Shown here in pieces: positions 1 through 10,654 of a stretch of DNA of 64,000 bases; the stretch's first letter is position 1, and every line of letters starts with the position of its first letter. The notes under the pieces are model-generated. The model made no database searches, was not told the DNA's origin, and saw only the letters and a program-made list of their open reading frames with translations. The stretch lies in assembly GCA_000469685.2 (NCBI GenBank), contig LS997567.1, positions 18,304,899-18,368,898 on the forward strand. The letters run 5' to 3'. The DNA comes from Haemonchus contortus. Taxonomy: Eukaryota > Nematoda > Chromadorea > Rhabditida > Trichostrongylidae. The position numbers and the translations under genes were made by a program.

Positions 1-94
1 CCGCACAATTGGAGACCTACAAACATAAATTCTCTTTTTTGTCGAGTATTTGAAAAAATATTGAATAAGAGAATCGAGCTCTACCTCGAACTTA
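1..94 (+). pseudogene. CR1-like LINE reverse transcriptase, upstream piece (cut by window edge)
   Basis: Translation from about base 16 gives RPTNINSLFCRVFEKILNKR, the fingers-region signature of non-LTR reverse transcriptases (usually 'RPISLTS...EKI..KR'). The reading frame stops making sense at base 92-94, where a foldback element begins, and resumes at 2147. Removing that element and one copy of its TTA duplication gives a continuous reverse-transcriptase frame, so both pieces belong to one LINE copy. The 5' part of the LINE lies outside the window. Family call from motifs; CR1/Jockey group is likely, the exact clade is not certain. Confidence 0.75.
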
Positions 95-287
95 CAAGGG
101 AAGGATACTTGGTCGCAGTGGCCATTCAAGATGAGATGTATACCACCGGTGGTTTCGAATGCTGATTTTAAATCTGTGTTTCAAACCTGCGAAAGGATCC
201 TGGGAACAAAGTTACGAGACCGATGCCTCCCCTGTGTTATAGCACTGTACCGAACGGATCACCGAGTCGAGCAAACACAGTACTGTG

Positions 288-352
288 CAGTGGTCTAGCG
301 GCTAGTACGGTTAACTGACAGGCATGGCATCAAGGTTCGATTTCTTGATGCA
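288..352 (+). other. tRNA-like module in left arm of E1
   Basis: Contains TCTAGCGGCTAGTACGG, similar to a pol III A box, and GGTTCGATT inside a T-arm-like hairpin (CAAGG, TTCGATT, TCTTG; 331-347) 25 bases later. No convincing anticodon arm or acceptor stem closes, so it is a tRNA-derived or tRNA-mimicking piece, not a tRNA gene. Spacing of the two boxes is tRNA-like. Confidence 0.6.
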
Positions 353-1884
353 TCCGTTCGTTTTGCTTTCCCATAAAATGCGTTCTAAACGCTTGCAAAA
401 CGTTTTTGGGCTCAGGGGAATGGTGATCCAATAAAAAATTTTTCACCTCTGTTGACCGAATATACACGCCTCTCTACCCCTGACAGTTAAGATGGTGTTT
501 CGAAATCATCGGCAGCTCCCTGCACTTACGGTAGACGGCGGTCGAATGACTCAACAGACCACCTCCCTCTTTGGGAGTTGTACGGTCCGGATATTCTTGG
601 AATACTGTCCGCGCTTCCGAAGCGGTGATACAAATTAACAGGCACTGTTGAAGAAATACTGTAGAACAGTAGTTTATCGCTATGTGTGCACATATGATTA
701 TCAGCTCATTCTTGAGGTAAACATCCTTAGAAGTAGCCCTTTCATGAGGTTTCCCTATAGGCCTTAATTGTTGGTTAGAAGTGGTATCCAGTGGAAATGA
801 CTGTCGTGCAGTAGACTCCAATATTAATTTTATGATAACTAATCCTTCCAACTTATCCGCTTTTGGTAGGCCAATGGACTTGTACCGTACAGGTGTAATT
901 TGTTCATTACGACGAGCAAGGTACCCGGCAATAATATACGGATTAGCAGGCTGATATACACATAAATGTGGGCGGTGCCCAGATACCGTATGGTTATGGC
1001 TTAAGTTACCTACTTGATAACACTCTTATGTTGCCGCTAGGTCATGCCTTCGGCATCTTATCAAGAGGTACTAATAGTGAGTATTACGTAAAGCGATTAG
1101 GTGCGCTAGTTGTGAGCCCACAACACCGCTAATCGCAACAAGTACGCACATCGACCCGCTTGTTTGGCACCTGATGTTTGCGGCCACATAAGACATCGTA
1201 AGTTGTCAAAAATAGACTAATTCAAAAGCTCATGCCCTTTTAATTTCCGGCACTCTGTCCAGCTAGAAGGCTATGGATTCTCCTACCAGCGCCATAAAAT
1301 TGGAGCTCATGGGCCAGATCACAAACTTGAAGGCTACTTTTCACTTCGGAACCTCTATATCCCCCCACGAACGTAGGAGGTTTCATTTGCGACGTTACGG
1401 GCCCATAGTCGCTTTCTTCATCAGGCGACCGCAGAGGATTATTGTGATCGCCTTTCACGGACTCGACTTCCACGCAAAGGATAACGGGATTGTTTTCATG
1501 CATCGATAAGTACGATTCGAGAGCTCTTCATTCCGAGATGGTGCCCACGTTATGCTGCAAGAACGAAACTCCTAAATAAAGTATGTGACACCATTCGTTC
1601 AGAAAACTCGCTGGTAACGTGTTGGAGAGCGTTTGTTTCTCTGAATCGTTTGGAACCCTTCTTGATGCCTCTTGAGCCCAGTCCAAGCGAATATTCAGAA
1701 ATTTTTTTCGCTCGAACAGAGCTCCACCTCACTTGGCCGGTGAGGAGCAGAGAAAAACTTTCTTCGTAATACCTTTCCAGTGTTCCTAAATTGTGAAGAA
1801 GCCCTGTAGATGCCCAACATTGAGCTCAAAAACGTTTTGCAAGCGTTTAGAACGCATTTCATGGGAAAGCAAAACGAGCAGATG

Positions 1885-1950
1885 CATCAAGGAATCGAAC
1901 CTTGTTGTCATGCCTGTCAGCTAACCGTACTAGCCGCTAGGCCAAAATTG
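1885..1950 (-). other. tRNA-like module in right arm of E1
   Basis: Mirror copy of 288-352. Its T-arm is better preserved: a perfect 5-bp stem CAAGG/CCTTG around TTCGATT (1888-1904), and an A-box-like CCTAGCGGCTAGTACGG at 1925-1941. This copy has GGTTCGATTCC, an exact B-box consensus. In inverted orientation to the first, so transcription from both would converge inside the element. Confidence 0.65.
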
Positions 1951-2146
1951 CACAGTACTGTGTTTGTTCGACTCGGTGATCCGTTCGGTACAGTACTATA
2001 ACACAGGGGAGGCATCGGTCTCGTAACTTTGTTCCCAGGGTCGTTTCGCAGATTTGAAACACAGATTTGGAATCAGCGCTCGAAACCACCTACGGGGGTA
2101 TACATCTCATTTTGAATGACCACTGCGATCAAGTATCCTTCCCCTG

Positions 2147-3440
2147 TTAGTCGTGTTTTACCTAGCTGTAAACATGGATCTGGGAGAGGTAAGGCAACTG
2201 GAACGTTGATGCTGGAATCATTAAATGAATGGATTACAGCGCTGGATACCGAGGAAAGTGTTGATGTGGTTATCTTGATTTTCAGAAGGCCTTTCATAGA
2301 ATCTCTCATGAACGTCTAGTTTCAAAGCTCACTCATGTGGGTATCCATCCTCGGATAAATGCTTGGATCAGAGCCCTTCTTGATAATCGTACCTTCCAAT
2401 TGTTAACTTGCTATGGTCCATGATGCTCCCTCAGGTGTTCCTAACGGAAGCGTTTTATTTCCTTTTCTTTTTGCTGTCTGTGAGATGTGCATGATCTGCC
2501 TGCTGATAATGCTGAAGAGGGGACCACCTGTAAGATGTTTGCGGATGACATCAAATCATTTGGGCAAATTCAAAATGGCGAAAGCTTTTCCCAAATGCAA
2601 ACTGTCTAACATGCTGTCTTTTGCTGGTCTCAAGATTATGTTATCTCTTTCTCCCGATAAATCGAAAGTTCTCATCTTGGGGATAATAATCCCCGTTTCG
2701 ATTATCTTATGTCGTTAGTCGCCATCGATATGGTCGTTTGAGTGAAGGATTTAGGGTTCATTATTTACAATTAACTCTCGTTTGATGAGCATTGTAGAAA
2801 CACTGTCGGCAAAGCGAAACGCTGTTTTTCTTTTATTCAAATCTCTGTGATCTAGGAATTCACAGCTTTTTTGGCTTAAAAAACTTGTGTTAGACCCATG
2901 TTTTAATATGGTACATGCGTTTCATCTCCTAGTAAGAAGGCCTTGGTGGACCGGATTGAGAGAGTTCAAAATAGCTTAACTAGATAGGTGTTCCTCCGTT
3001 CATTGGGTTTCACTTACCGCAGCATCTCGCGTAGTATCATGAGGAACTCTGTGCTTAATTCAGACTCCCTTAAGCTCAGTCGAAGATAGAATGATCTTTC
3101 AAAGGTTCTCAAGATTCTCCATGGCCTAGTTGATCTTAATTTTGGAAATTTCTTTGAATTGTGTCCGTTCTCGAAAAGGAGTCGACCTCAAATTTCTCCT
3201 TCGTCGACTATGTTCTTCCATGAGTAGCAACTTCTTCACCTTCAAGGCTGGGTCTGATTTCTCGAAAACTAGTAGGAAAAATAGAGTGCCGGGTTCTTTT
3301 ACAGGTATCAAAAAGATGTTAGCGAGTCCGGCGCAATTTGTCTAGCTGATTAGTTCTTTGTTACTCTTAAGTTGATGTTCATGCTGATTTTCCGCATGCC
3401 TTTAGCTGCCTTCTTCTTTTGGTTCCTTGAGTTTTTTTAT
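2147..3440 (+). pseudogene. CR1-like LINE reverse transcriptase, downstream piece, decayed
   Basis: Continues the frame broken at base 94. Visible in order, with frameshifts and stops: a palm motif read as DVVILIF (normally VYLDF) near 2258-2280 then KAFHRISHERLVSKL; SGVPNGSVLFPFLF near 2422-2470 (usual SGVPQGSVLGPLLF); LSLSPDKSKVLILG near 2645-2680; then VKDLGFII, FDEHC and KAKRC near 2740-2825, typical of the thumb and C-terminal part of CR1/Jockey reverse transcriptases. No intact YADD box is readable. An old, dead copy; its 3' boundary near 3440 is approximate. Confidence 0.75.
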
Positions 3441-4500
3441 CTGTTTTTTGCTCTATTACATGTGTATTAGCATGTAATAAATTTGAAATTTGGAATTTGA
3501 AATCCCGTCTGGCATACAGTCGGTTTTTGGGTTGCCCTATCTAAGGCGTTTCCGACTTGAAAATGCCAAACATGGCCTGAGGGGAGAGAGGAGCACAGAT
3601 TTATCCTAGGGAAAAGTCTCAGAAATCGTCCCTTTTGTGAACTTTGTCTTTGAAGCAACCTTTTGATTATGTCTTCAGGATGTATGGAGCGGAGGCAAGA
3701 GCAGTGTTGGAGGACCTAGTAATTCCAATGAAGCGAATGGGGCTCAAAGTAGGAGAAATGATGACTCTACGCATGATTATGTTTTGGAATCCAGGCAATG
3801 TTGGACTAACACTGAGTGGCATCGAAGTTGCTCGAACTGTAAGTTACTCTGTAAATAATTGATTCCATCTATCGATTGATCGAACTTTCCAATCATTGGG
3901 TGCCTGAATTGTTTGGAACGCGATTCGATGTGTAGAGATTAATCCAATCAAATCAGTAAAATTATAAGCACCTGACCTTGACCATGACCTTACCACTCAA
4001 CCCTCATCTACACTTCTGAGCCGCTCTTTCACCAATAGAGCCGACGATCTTTTGGTGGTATCGCTGTTTTCAGCTTGAAACGTTCGCTTTCGCCTTCCAC
4101 TAGATACTTTAGAAAGATCAATAAACAGAATAGTGCATAAGTGTGGTGACTAGATCAAAGAGAAATCACATCTACCTTATCACCAGGACCTTCGGCAAGG
4201 TTACTGATATCGTCGTGAATTTTTCTGATACATAGCTTGTTACGCTTTTCGTTTTGTTATTCATGAATTTACCTGGGAGCATAGGCCTCATACTCTCATT
4301 CTCCCAGGCATGTGAAGCCTATCCTCCCATACGATCCTTAACACGACAGTGTATAATAGAGTATTTATTTTCTTTTGAACAAGAACTTCAGTTTTTAACA
4401 CATTCCACTAATCTCTAAGAGTGTCTTGTGTTGTGTTAAGTGTTATGCGAACATAACAGAATCACTTTCGGGAATGTTTTACAAAACAAGAACGAACTTT
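3441..4500. other. Unassigned interval
   Basis: No open frame, repeat end or RNA motif I can support. Short open frames on both strands (3467-3658 minus, 3644-3862 plus) have no recognisable motif. Probably eroded repeat DNA. Confidence 0.4.
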
Positions 4501-4771
4501 CTATCGCCGCCGCTAGCCATCTCTGAGCCGAGGCTAAACAAGTCTCTTTTCTAAGTTTATCGCAGATTGTATAATTTTGTTTGTTGCGCTGGTGTATTGT
4601 GAATACTTACCACTATTAGCCTGCAATCTGACCATGGACCAGATGTCTTAAAGGTCTCGATCAAAATCAACTGGCAATACGGTTGACAGTGGTTGAAGAA
4701 AACCCGCTTCATTTTTGATAAATAACATGTCAAACAATCCAAAACATTAATACTTGGTAGGAATACCACGG

Positions 4772-5693
4772 TTATTGTAGGGGTACGGCGCGCCATTCAT
4801 GTGCGAGTTGAGCAAATTTGTCTTTCTTATTCCCGCCGTTAGAACAGCGCCTTCCAAACTCTCCCCATATGTGTTCCATGGGATTCAGATCAGGAGACTG
4901 GCTCGGCCACTCAAGAACTGTGACTTGTTGCGCTTGGAAGGCCGCCTCCATAGCTCTCGAAGTGTGTTTCGGGCCATTATCCTGTTGTAGAACCCATCCC
5001 GATGACATGTTCTCCCGAGCCCATGACAACACAGTGTTGGTTACTATATCCCTGTACGATTTCCCTGTCATTACGCCGCTATTTTTCAAAAATGGGCCCA
5101 TTCTATTTAGTGATATCGCGCCGTACACCATCACGGGCCCTCCACCATGCTTGACTGGAGGTCGCGTGTATCTTGGGTACCTTTCGCCACAAGGAAGTCG
5201 TACAAATCTTGTACCGTCACTCCCAAACAAATTGGACTTGCTTTCGTTCGTGAATAGTACTTTACCACAGTCAGCTGAAGTCCACTTGGGTGGCGGCGCG
5301 CAAGTCCACTCTAGCTCTTCCATTTTTCACCGTGATGAGCGGCTCTTTAGCGGGGCGCCTTCCGTAGATTCTTGCACTGTTCAGGCGTCTTTCCACGGTT
5401 TGCCGACTTACCGTCGTGGCATTACTAGCGGCAATTTCAACAGCGGTAAGTCTGGGGTCAGCCTTCGAACTCCGAATGATGCTCTTATCTTGTCCTGCTG
5501 TGGTGCAACGAGGCCTCCCCGTTTCCGGAGCGTCACCAAAGGAATTCCTGGCCTGATATCGCTAGATTATCGATGATATCGTCTGCTGTTTAATCTTCAA
5601 GATCCTCGAAATGGCTCTGACTTTCACTCCTGATTCCTTCATATTCACAGCTGCTTGGCGGAGTGCATTTGGGATTTCCTTCCTTCTTGCCAT
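4772..5693 (-). pseudogene. Tc1-like transposase pseudogene (DD34E)
   Basis: Starts with ATG at 5693 and a helix-turn-helix segment (KVRAISRILKIKQQTISSII) typical of Tc1 transposases, followed at once by a TAG. The frame continues with ETGRPR and VSRQTVERRL, shifts near 5320, and then encodes the catalytic domain (183 codons open, 5323-4772): LFTNESKSNLF, WVLQQDNGPKHTS and WPSQSPDLNPMEHIW. The first catalytic Asp of the usual (W/F)SDES box is Asn here; the second Asp and the final Glu are present. The C-terminal end is missing after AHEWRAVPLQ. Dead on three grounds: stop, frameshift and lost Asp. The flanking terminal repeats are not obvious. Closest relative in the window is the decayed copy at 13975-14885. 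Confidence 0.85.
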
Positions 5694-5917
5694 GTCCAAA
5701 GTGTACGAGCGCTAATGCCGAACACAGCGATGGGAAGAACGCGTATAATGTGCGAACAACTGCAGATGTCGCTAACCCTACCTTCGGCCGAGTCTACTGC
5801 TCAACAAACACCTTGCGCTAAGTTATGCTGTTGCTGAATGCTGTTGTTTTGCAGCTAAATTGTGAGGGACATTGTGAAATATGCTTCAGTTATACATATA
5901 TATACATATATATTGTA
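5694..5917. other. Unassigned, with short AT-rich simple repeat
   Basis: Nothing coding. 5892-5925 is an (ATATAC)-type run. It may include the eroded end of the neighbouring Tc1-like element. Confidence 0.35.
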
Positions 5918-6417
5918 GGAAAGTTAACAGTAGATAGCTTAAAAATTTAGTAGCGTTATTGTACTTGTGCAACGGTCTAGCAGCACACCTACTAGCGAAG
6001 TTTAAGCTTTATTTTCGAAATATTCCCTCAACGCACACTTTCACCTTAGATAACTCTTGCCAAGGTGAGAATTTCGGCTAGTTCTTGCTGTTTCGTGCGG
6101 CACCATGCTCTTATTATATTTATAAGGCTCTAACAAGTCACCCGGAAATCTGTAACTTGTGGCAAGAGCAAGTTTACGCGGTCATTCGGAGCTTTTATGA
6201 AGCCTTAATGTTAGGTAAGTATTCGAAGTGTCAAAGGTGTCAGTTAGGTGCGTGCAAACGATTCGTATGGAATGCGAGGACATAGGTTAGCCAAAGTCAA
6301 AAGTCACCCAGGAGCAGCAAATAACGACCCACGTTGGAATTTTTTGCGAAATATCGACGCCTGAGAGGCCAACGTCCATAAACACTGTTCGATGTTGTTC
6401 GGGAGAGATCGGTCTGT
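5918..6417 (+). pseudogene. Tc1-like transposase, N-terminal remnant (copy F1)
   Basis: From 5918 the sequence matches 34840-35350 (both read GAAAGTT-AACAGTAG-TA and then a transposase N-terminus). Readable blocks: VIRSFYEALM near 6183-6212 and, in another frame, a VQTIRMECED-like block near 6235-6265, corresponding to TIRKEYKDRG of the other copy; then INTVR near 6376-6390. The frame ends at 6417 where a long-inverted-repeat element begins. The C-terminal half resumes at 9959. Several stops; not functional. Confidence 0.6.
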
Positions 6418-6697
6418 GAGGTTCGCTTTTTCAGGCTATGCAAACCGAGATTGTAACAATGTTTTATTCGGTGTTTTCATCTTTTTGGGAGCCTGGAAAG
6501 GCAAAAGCCATCTGAAAACCACTAGGTAGAGCGTTAATCCAATCTACAGAGGAAGTTCAAAGGGCGTGCACTACGAAGTCGAAAGTTGGCATCTAACCTT
6601 CAAGATAGTCGACCTGAGCTGTCCATCGGTCACCCCAAGCTGGAATGAATGCGGTTTAAATAGGGTGAGGGCTTCAGGCCTCCAAGGGGCTGATTAA

Positions 6698-7177
6698 CCC
6701 ATTGGCGATCGCGCTTTTGTATTGCCCTTACATTAACCTTTATTTTCTCTTATATCTGTAATTAGAAATAAATGATTCCTGGACCGCAACGCTTCAAGAT
6801 TCTCTAGAAGGCTGAGAGATCAGCTGATACATGAAAACATGAAAAATTATAGGAACACCTGATAAATAATATAAATACCCCAGCGAGCCAAAAACGTGCG
6901 TCCTGTTCGGTCAATGGTCGCCAAGGGGGACGGAACTTACGTGCGTACGAGGATGCGCGCGGCAAACTGTGCGGCGGAGTTCGTGGCGATTTGAAAGACT
7001 TCGGTGCCTAACATTAGGATCCAAATTTGAAGTAGAGTAGATCAGAAAGATCACCTGACCCTACTAAATTACTCTACTTCGAGTTTGTGATCTGAAAATT
7101 GGCGTCAGATTCGCACAAATCGTCACGAACTTCGCCGGCGCCCCGCACGTATGTACCCATACTCGGTCGCCAACGTG
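6698..7177. mobile_element. TTAA-flanked palindromic MITE T1 (480 bp)
   Basis: TTAA at 6694-6697 and 7178-7181. Ends CCCATTGGCGATCGC and, reverse-complemented, CACGTTGGCGACCG. The interior folds back: a GTTCGTGGCGATTTG-like block and a TTTGAAGTAGAGTA block on the left recur inverted on the right (7040-7140). TTAA duplication is typical of piggyBac-type transposition. Non-coding. It shares its right TTAA with T2. Confidence 0.75.
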
Positions 7178-7181
7178 TTAA

Positions 7182-7848
7182 AGACACAGCTCACGATAAT
7201 TTTGGTTAATCCAAATTATGACGAAAAATGGAAGATAAGGTGGAAAATAGTGTGACGAAGGCGAAAGCGAAGGAACTGCGTGAATCGGTAATTCCAAAGT
7301 GAAAAAAAGGTTCGAAAAATCGTCAAAAAGGGGGATGGACGAGAATGAGAGCAGAAGAATGAAGAAGGGAGGGGCGTTTGGACGAACTATACAATGTGGG
7401 TCATAGTGTACGTATGGGTCCTGGTCCTGGTACTACGGTAAGCAAAAATTCAGTCACTTATAAGCATAAGTAAACAAAAAACACTGGCAAAAGCAGAAAA
7501 AGCTCACTTCTTCTAGCCTCTTGGGGTAGGAAATCTAATAAGGGATCGCGGCAGCAAAAAAAGTATCAGAGGAAAAAAGAATCGGAGAAAAACATAGCCT
7601 CATCACTCGCCGATCAGCTGATTGTGTGTGGGTCCTAAAATGAATAATTGCAATCTGTACCGCTTCAACACTCGTCTGACGTGACATCGATCGAGGGGCG
7701 AGAAGGCCGCGCGACCCGTTAACAGGGCTTCCACTATGCCCTAACCGTCAAGTTTCTGGGCGCGATAGGGTCCTTTCTATTGCCCCTGGGGATCACTGGG
7801 TACTCCTGGGGAAGAACTCAGCAACCATTTCTATCGTGAACCGTGCCT
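7182..7848. mobile_element. TTAA-flanked MITE T2 (667 bp)
   Basis: Bounded by TTAA at 7178-7181 and 7849-7852. Ends AGACACAGCTCACGATAA and, reverse-complemented, AGGCACGGTTCACGATAG. A second copy of the same family is at 36439-36990, sharing the whole left third and the right end. Non-coding; contains a run of purine-rich DNA. Probably moved by a piggyBac-like transposase supplied elsewhere. Confidence 0.8.
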
Positions 7849-8419
7849 TTAAGTAGGTCAAGCCTCCTTAGAAGCCGCAGAAGGTCGAGTTCGCGGCGCC
7901 AGCACTGAGGTAATCTCCACACACTTCCCTTCGTTTAATTTGGAGTATCGGATTCACGTGATAATATCGTAACCGTTACCTCAATGCGTTTTGCCCATGA
8001 CATCGTACCTTCAGTTCTCTCAGAGGAGAAGCTGTTCTCGACCTGTCATTCAGGTGCTTCCTTATAATGATGCGAAGAGGGGCACCAGATTCCCCAATAT
8101 ACTCTTCTCAACACTGAAGGCACGATATTGAATATGCAACACCGGATGTCATGCTGTCTCTTTCCCCATCATTTGGGCATATGACACACGAAGGCGTTGT
8201 GCACAGGCGGTCATACAGGGGATTTCGGACTATCCGTTGGTTAAGGTTCGAGGGAGTGATATGCACAACTCTCCTGAAGACTTACCTTTCCACACAGGAT
8301 CATATAGCCGCACTTAATTCGTTCCATATGATTGGGACACAAAATGAAACTTTTGTTTCCTCTTTCTCGTGATGATTGTGTACGGCCGTGCTTCGCCTGT
8401 GTTGAAGTGGGAGTCCTGA

Positions 8420-9115
8420 GGTTCCTCTGTCGTTTGCCTCTGCTATGCGGATCAGCCCTCTGTGCAGGCGACATCGTTCTCGTTTGAGGCAGCATTGCGG
8501 AAACTGAGACTATGCTTGCTGAGCTCAATACAGCAGGAAAGAAGGTAGGGCTGGGGATTGACCAAACAGAGACACAGTCCATGAAGAATGCTAGGGCTGA
8601 CGACGGTCAAATTAAGATTGATGGTACATCAATCGAAGAGAACTGTCCTACATTTATCTTGGGCGTTCCATGATTATGGACAACGACATGAGGGAAGAAC
8701 TGTTCAGGCGGCAGAAAGGAGCGCCGGCAGCCTTCGGACCTCTGCGCGCTAATCTGTTCGATCTCACAGTACTTCATGCACTCTGTTTCGGGTCGGAGAC
8801 TTCGGTGACCAGTGCATCCACGTCAAGGGATCTGAACACAAGTCAAAGCGCGCTCGAGCGTTCTCTTTTGAGGTTCAACCGGCTCCGTTAATATCGAACC
8901 GGACTCCGCAGCTCCGATATGCGCAGGATGTTTCGACTCCACGACCTGGTGGAACACATGGAGAACGCAAAAGTCCGGTGGGCCGGTCATATAATGAGAG
9001 CAGATGATGACACATGGACAAGAAGAACAGTGGAGTGGGCTCCCGTAGGGTTTTCACAAACTGAGGGTAGACCTGCTGCGAGGTAGGGGATGTCCATGTC
9101 GATCAAATAAAACAG
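8420..9115 (+). pseudogene. RTE-type LINE fragment, C-terminal reverse transcriptase region
   Basis: Readable in shifted frames: MLAELNTAGKKVGLGI near 8510-8560, TQSMKNARADDGQIKIDG near 8570-8625, then NDMREELFRRQKGAPAAFGP near 8680-8740 and VLHALCFGSET near 8773-8805, followed by a KVRWAGHIMRADDDTWTKRT block near 8970-9030. This order (IN..KTQ, DG.I..., LG, E..RR, LY/ALCYGSE, RWAGH.MR) is the thumb and C-terminal part of nematode RTE-like LINEs. The active-site YADD lies upstream and is not recognisable. Dead fragment, inside element E6. Confidence 0.75.
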
Positions 9116-9307
9116 CTCCGAAAGCAGCTGAACAACTCCTCACATCGTCATCTTCGTCGAATTCTGATCCCACCGTGGGTGGCGATTGCGGAAGACAGGA
9201 GCGAATGGTTTGTTACTGGTGCTCGCAGATGGGTGAAGACGAACCGTATAAGTAGGTATAAGTACCTAGCATCGTGAATTTTCATTAGCAGCGCGTTGGT
9301 GTTGGAA

Positions 9308-9393
9308 AGGTAAGCAGAGAGATACTCGAAAAGTTGTGCAAGTTTTGATTTTAGGAGCCGTGATATTCTATCCGTTGAGCCACCAACATTACT
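9308..9393 (-). other. tRNA(Arg)-like sequence (tRNA pseudogene or SINE head)
   Basis: On the minus strand GGTGGCTCAACGGATAGAAT resembles a D-arm/A box, GGCTCCTAAAATC resembles an anticodon arm whose loop would read CCU (Arg), and CTTTTCGAGTATC resembles a B box. The acceptor and T stems do not pair, so it is not a working tRNA gene. It lies in the right part of element E6. Confidence 0.5.
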
Positions 9394-9958
9394 CTCGATA
9401 GGTCTAATCTTGAAATATGACGGAGTATCCACGGTTGCGCCTCTTGAATGAACTTTATCTACTTCATGAGCACGTACAGGATCTGACAGACACACGGGGC
9501 TTATACAGTAGTTGATAGGAGGTAATTGGAAAGGGTCAACGGCGCACTCGGCCTTGTTGACTTTTGAGAAGGCTTGATCTACGTAATTAGTTCCTTGGAA
9601 GCCCCTGAAGCAAGTTAACCTGAGACTCATTCCTTCCAAACCGCAGTCATACCAGCTTGAGGTGACCGATGGACTGCACAGGTCGACTATCCTAAAGGTT
9701 AGTTACCATTTTTTGACTTCGTAGTCCACGCCATTTGAACTCCTTCTGTAGATTGGAATAGTGCTTGTCTGAACGGTTTCTCGGATGACTATTGTCTTTC
9801 CGGGTTCCGAGGAAGGGTGAAAGCGGAAGTCGAAGCGTAAGCCGAATAAAGCATTGTTATTATTTAATTTTGGTTTGCGCAGCTAAAAAGTAAACCTCAC
9901 AACTGGAAAGAAACATGCCGGTATTCATAGACAGTCGCACTTGGACTTATTACTTCAA

Positions 9959-10654
9959 TGAGATATCGGTCTGTTTGGACGTGGTCGAGTGAAGAAGCCG
10001 CTGATTTCTGTCAAAAATCGCCAAGCGCTTCTCGATTGGGCTCATGCTTGCAAGAACTAGAAAATTCAGCAGTGGTGTAGGGTCATCTGGAGTGACGAAT
10101 CGAAGTTTTTGCTGAAAGATGAAATCAAGCCTGTGCGAGGAGCAATCAGTACCAGATACCTTGCAAGTTACCAGCTGCCGACCTTCAAGGGAAACGATGA
10201 TGGTTCACGGCAGCTTCTGAGGCAAAGGAGTCGGTCCACTACTCGGTATCTGTGGTAATATGAATTCCAAGATGTGTCTGTACATCCTGAAGGTTGATAT
10301 CTGGCTGTTTTTTGCAATACTGGCCCCAGTGGCTCAATTTCCCAGGAGAACAATGAAACGAAACGGACATCGGAACTGCTCATCAACCGGTTTCGTTTCA
10401 TTGCTGCTATGGTCGTTGCCGCGCCCTGATCTAAATCCCATTAAACAACTATGGGGCAAACTCGAGCCTCAATTTGAAGACTTTAGGGGGCGAAGTGAGC
10501 ACGAAAAGTTCCTTCGACCGAAGATCGCATGAGCGAACATCCCTGAGGAGGGGACCGACAAGCTCATCGAGTCCATGCTATGCCGATTCAAGCTGTCTTT
10601 CACGCTAAAAGTCATGCAACAAAGCATTGATGTCATTGTTGCATTTGTTTTATA
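9959..10654 (+). pseudogene. Tc1-like transposase, C-terminal half (copy F1)
   Basis: Reads IGLFGRGRVKKPLISVKNRQ at 9962-10025, LDWAHAC, WCRVIWSDESKFLL near 10074-10115, then, after frameshifts, LPRPDLNPIKQLWGKLE near 10420-10470. These are the linker, the first catalytic box (SDES with Asp present) and the third box of a Tc1-type DD34E transposase; the final catalytic Glu in NPIE is Lys. Same lineage as 37383-38000. Followed by a 3' untranslated tail into which element D1 has inserted at a TA; the tail resumes at 11924. Confidence 0.75.

Larger units (their letters stand above)
95..2146. mobile_element. Tc4/Tc5-like foldback element E1 (non-autonomous, 2.05 kb)
   Basis: Long imperfect inverted repeats: 95 to about 415 match the reverse complement of about 1808-2146 over more than 300 bp. 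The tips read CAAGGGAAGGATAC (left) and CAGGGGAAGGATAC (right, reverse complement). A TTA duplication flanks it (92-94 and 2147-2149), rebuilding the target CTTAG. The CTNAG target with a 3-bp TNA duplication is what C. elegans Tc4 and Tc5 use, hence the family call. No transposase is visible in the central 416-1807, so it is probably mobilised in trans. Each arm carries a tRNA-like segment. It interrupts a LINE reverse transcriptase. Confidence 0.85.
6418..9902. mobile_element. Long-inverted-repeat element E6 (3.5 kb), family unknown
   Basis: Left arm 6418-6697 plus 7853 to about 7920 matches the reverse complement of about 9500-9902, with tips GTGAGGTTCGCTTTTT and GTGAGGTTTACTTTTT. The arms are interrupted on the left only, by two TTAA elements (6698-7848); the right arm shows the unfilled site (ATTACGTAGATCAAGCC against TTAAGTAGGTCAAGCC). 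The centre holds an RTE fragment and a tRNA-like sequence but no transposase. It separates the N- and C-terminal halves of a Tc1-like transposase. A 15-bp near repeat (GAGAGATCGGTCTGT at 6403-6417, GAGATATCGGTCTGT at 9959-9973) flanks the insertion. Confidence 0.65.

Noticed and set aside
288..352. Functional tRNA gene
   Set aside because: A-box and B-box words are good but the acceptor and anticodon stems do not pair, and it lies within a transposon arm.
3467..3862. Two small open frames as host genes
   Set aside because: Short, on opposite strands, no motif, surrounded by decayed repeats.
4818..5576. 252-codon plus-strand frame
   Set aside because: Antisense shadow of the Tc1-like transposase, whose minus-strand motifs (QQDNGPKH, SPDLNPMEHIW) are unmistakable.
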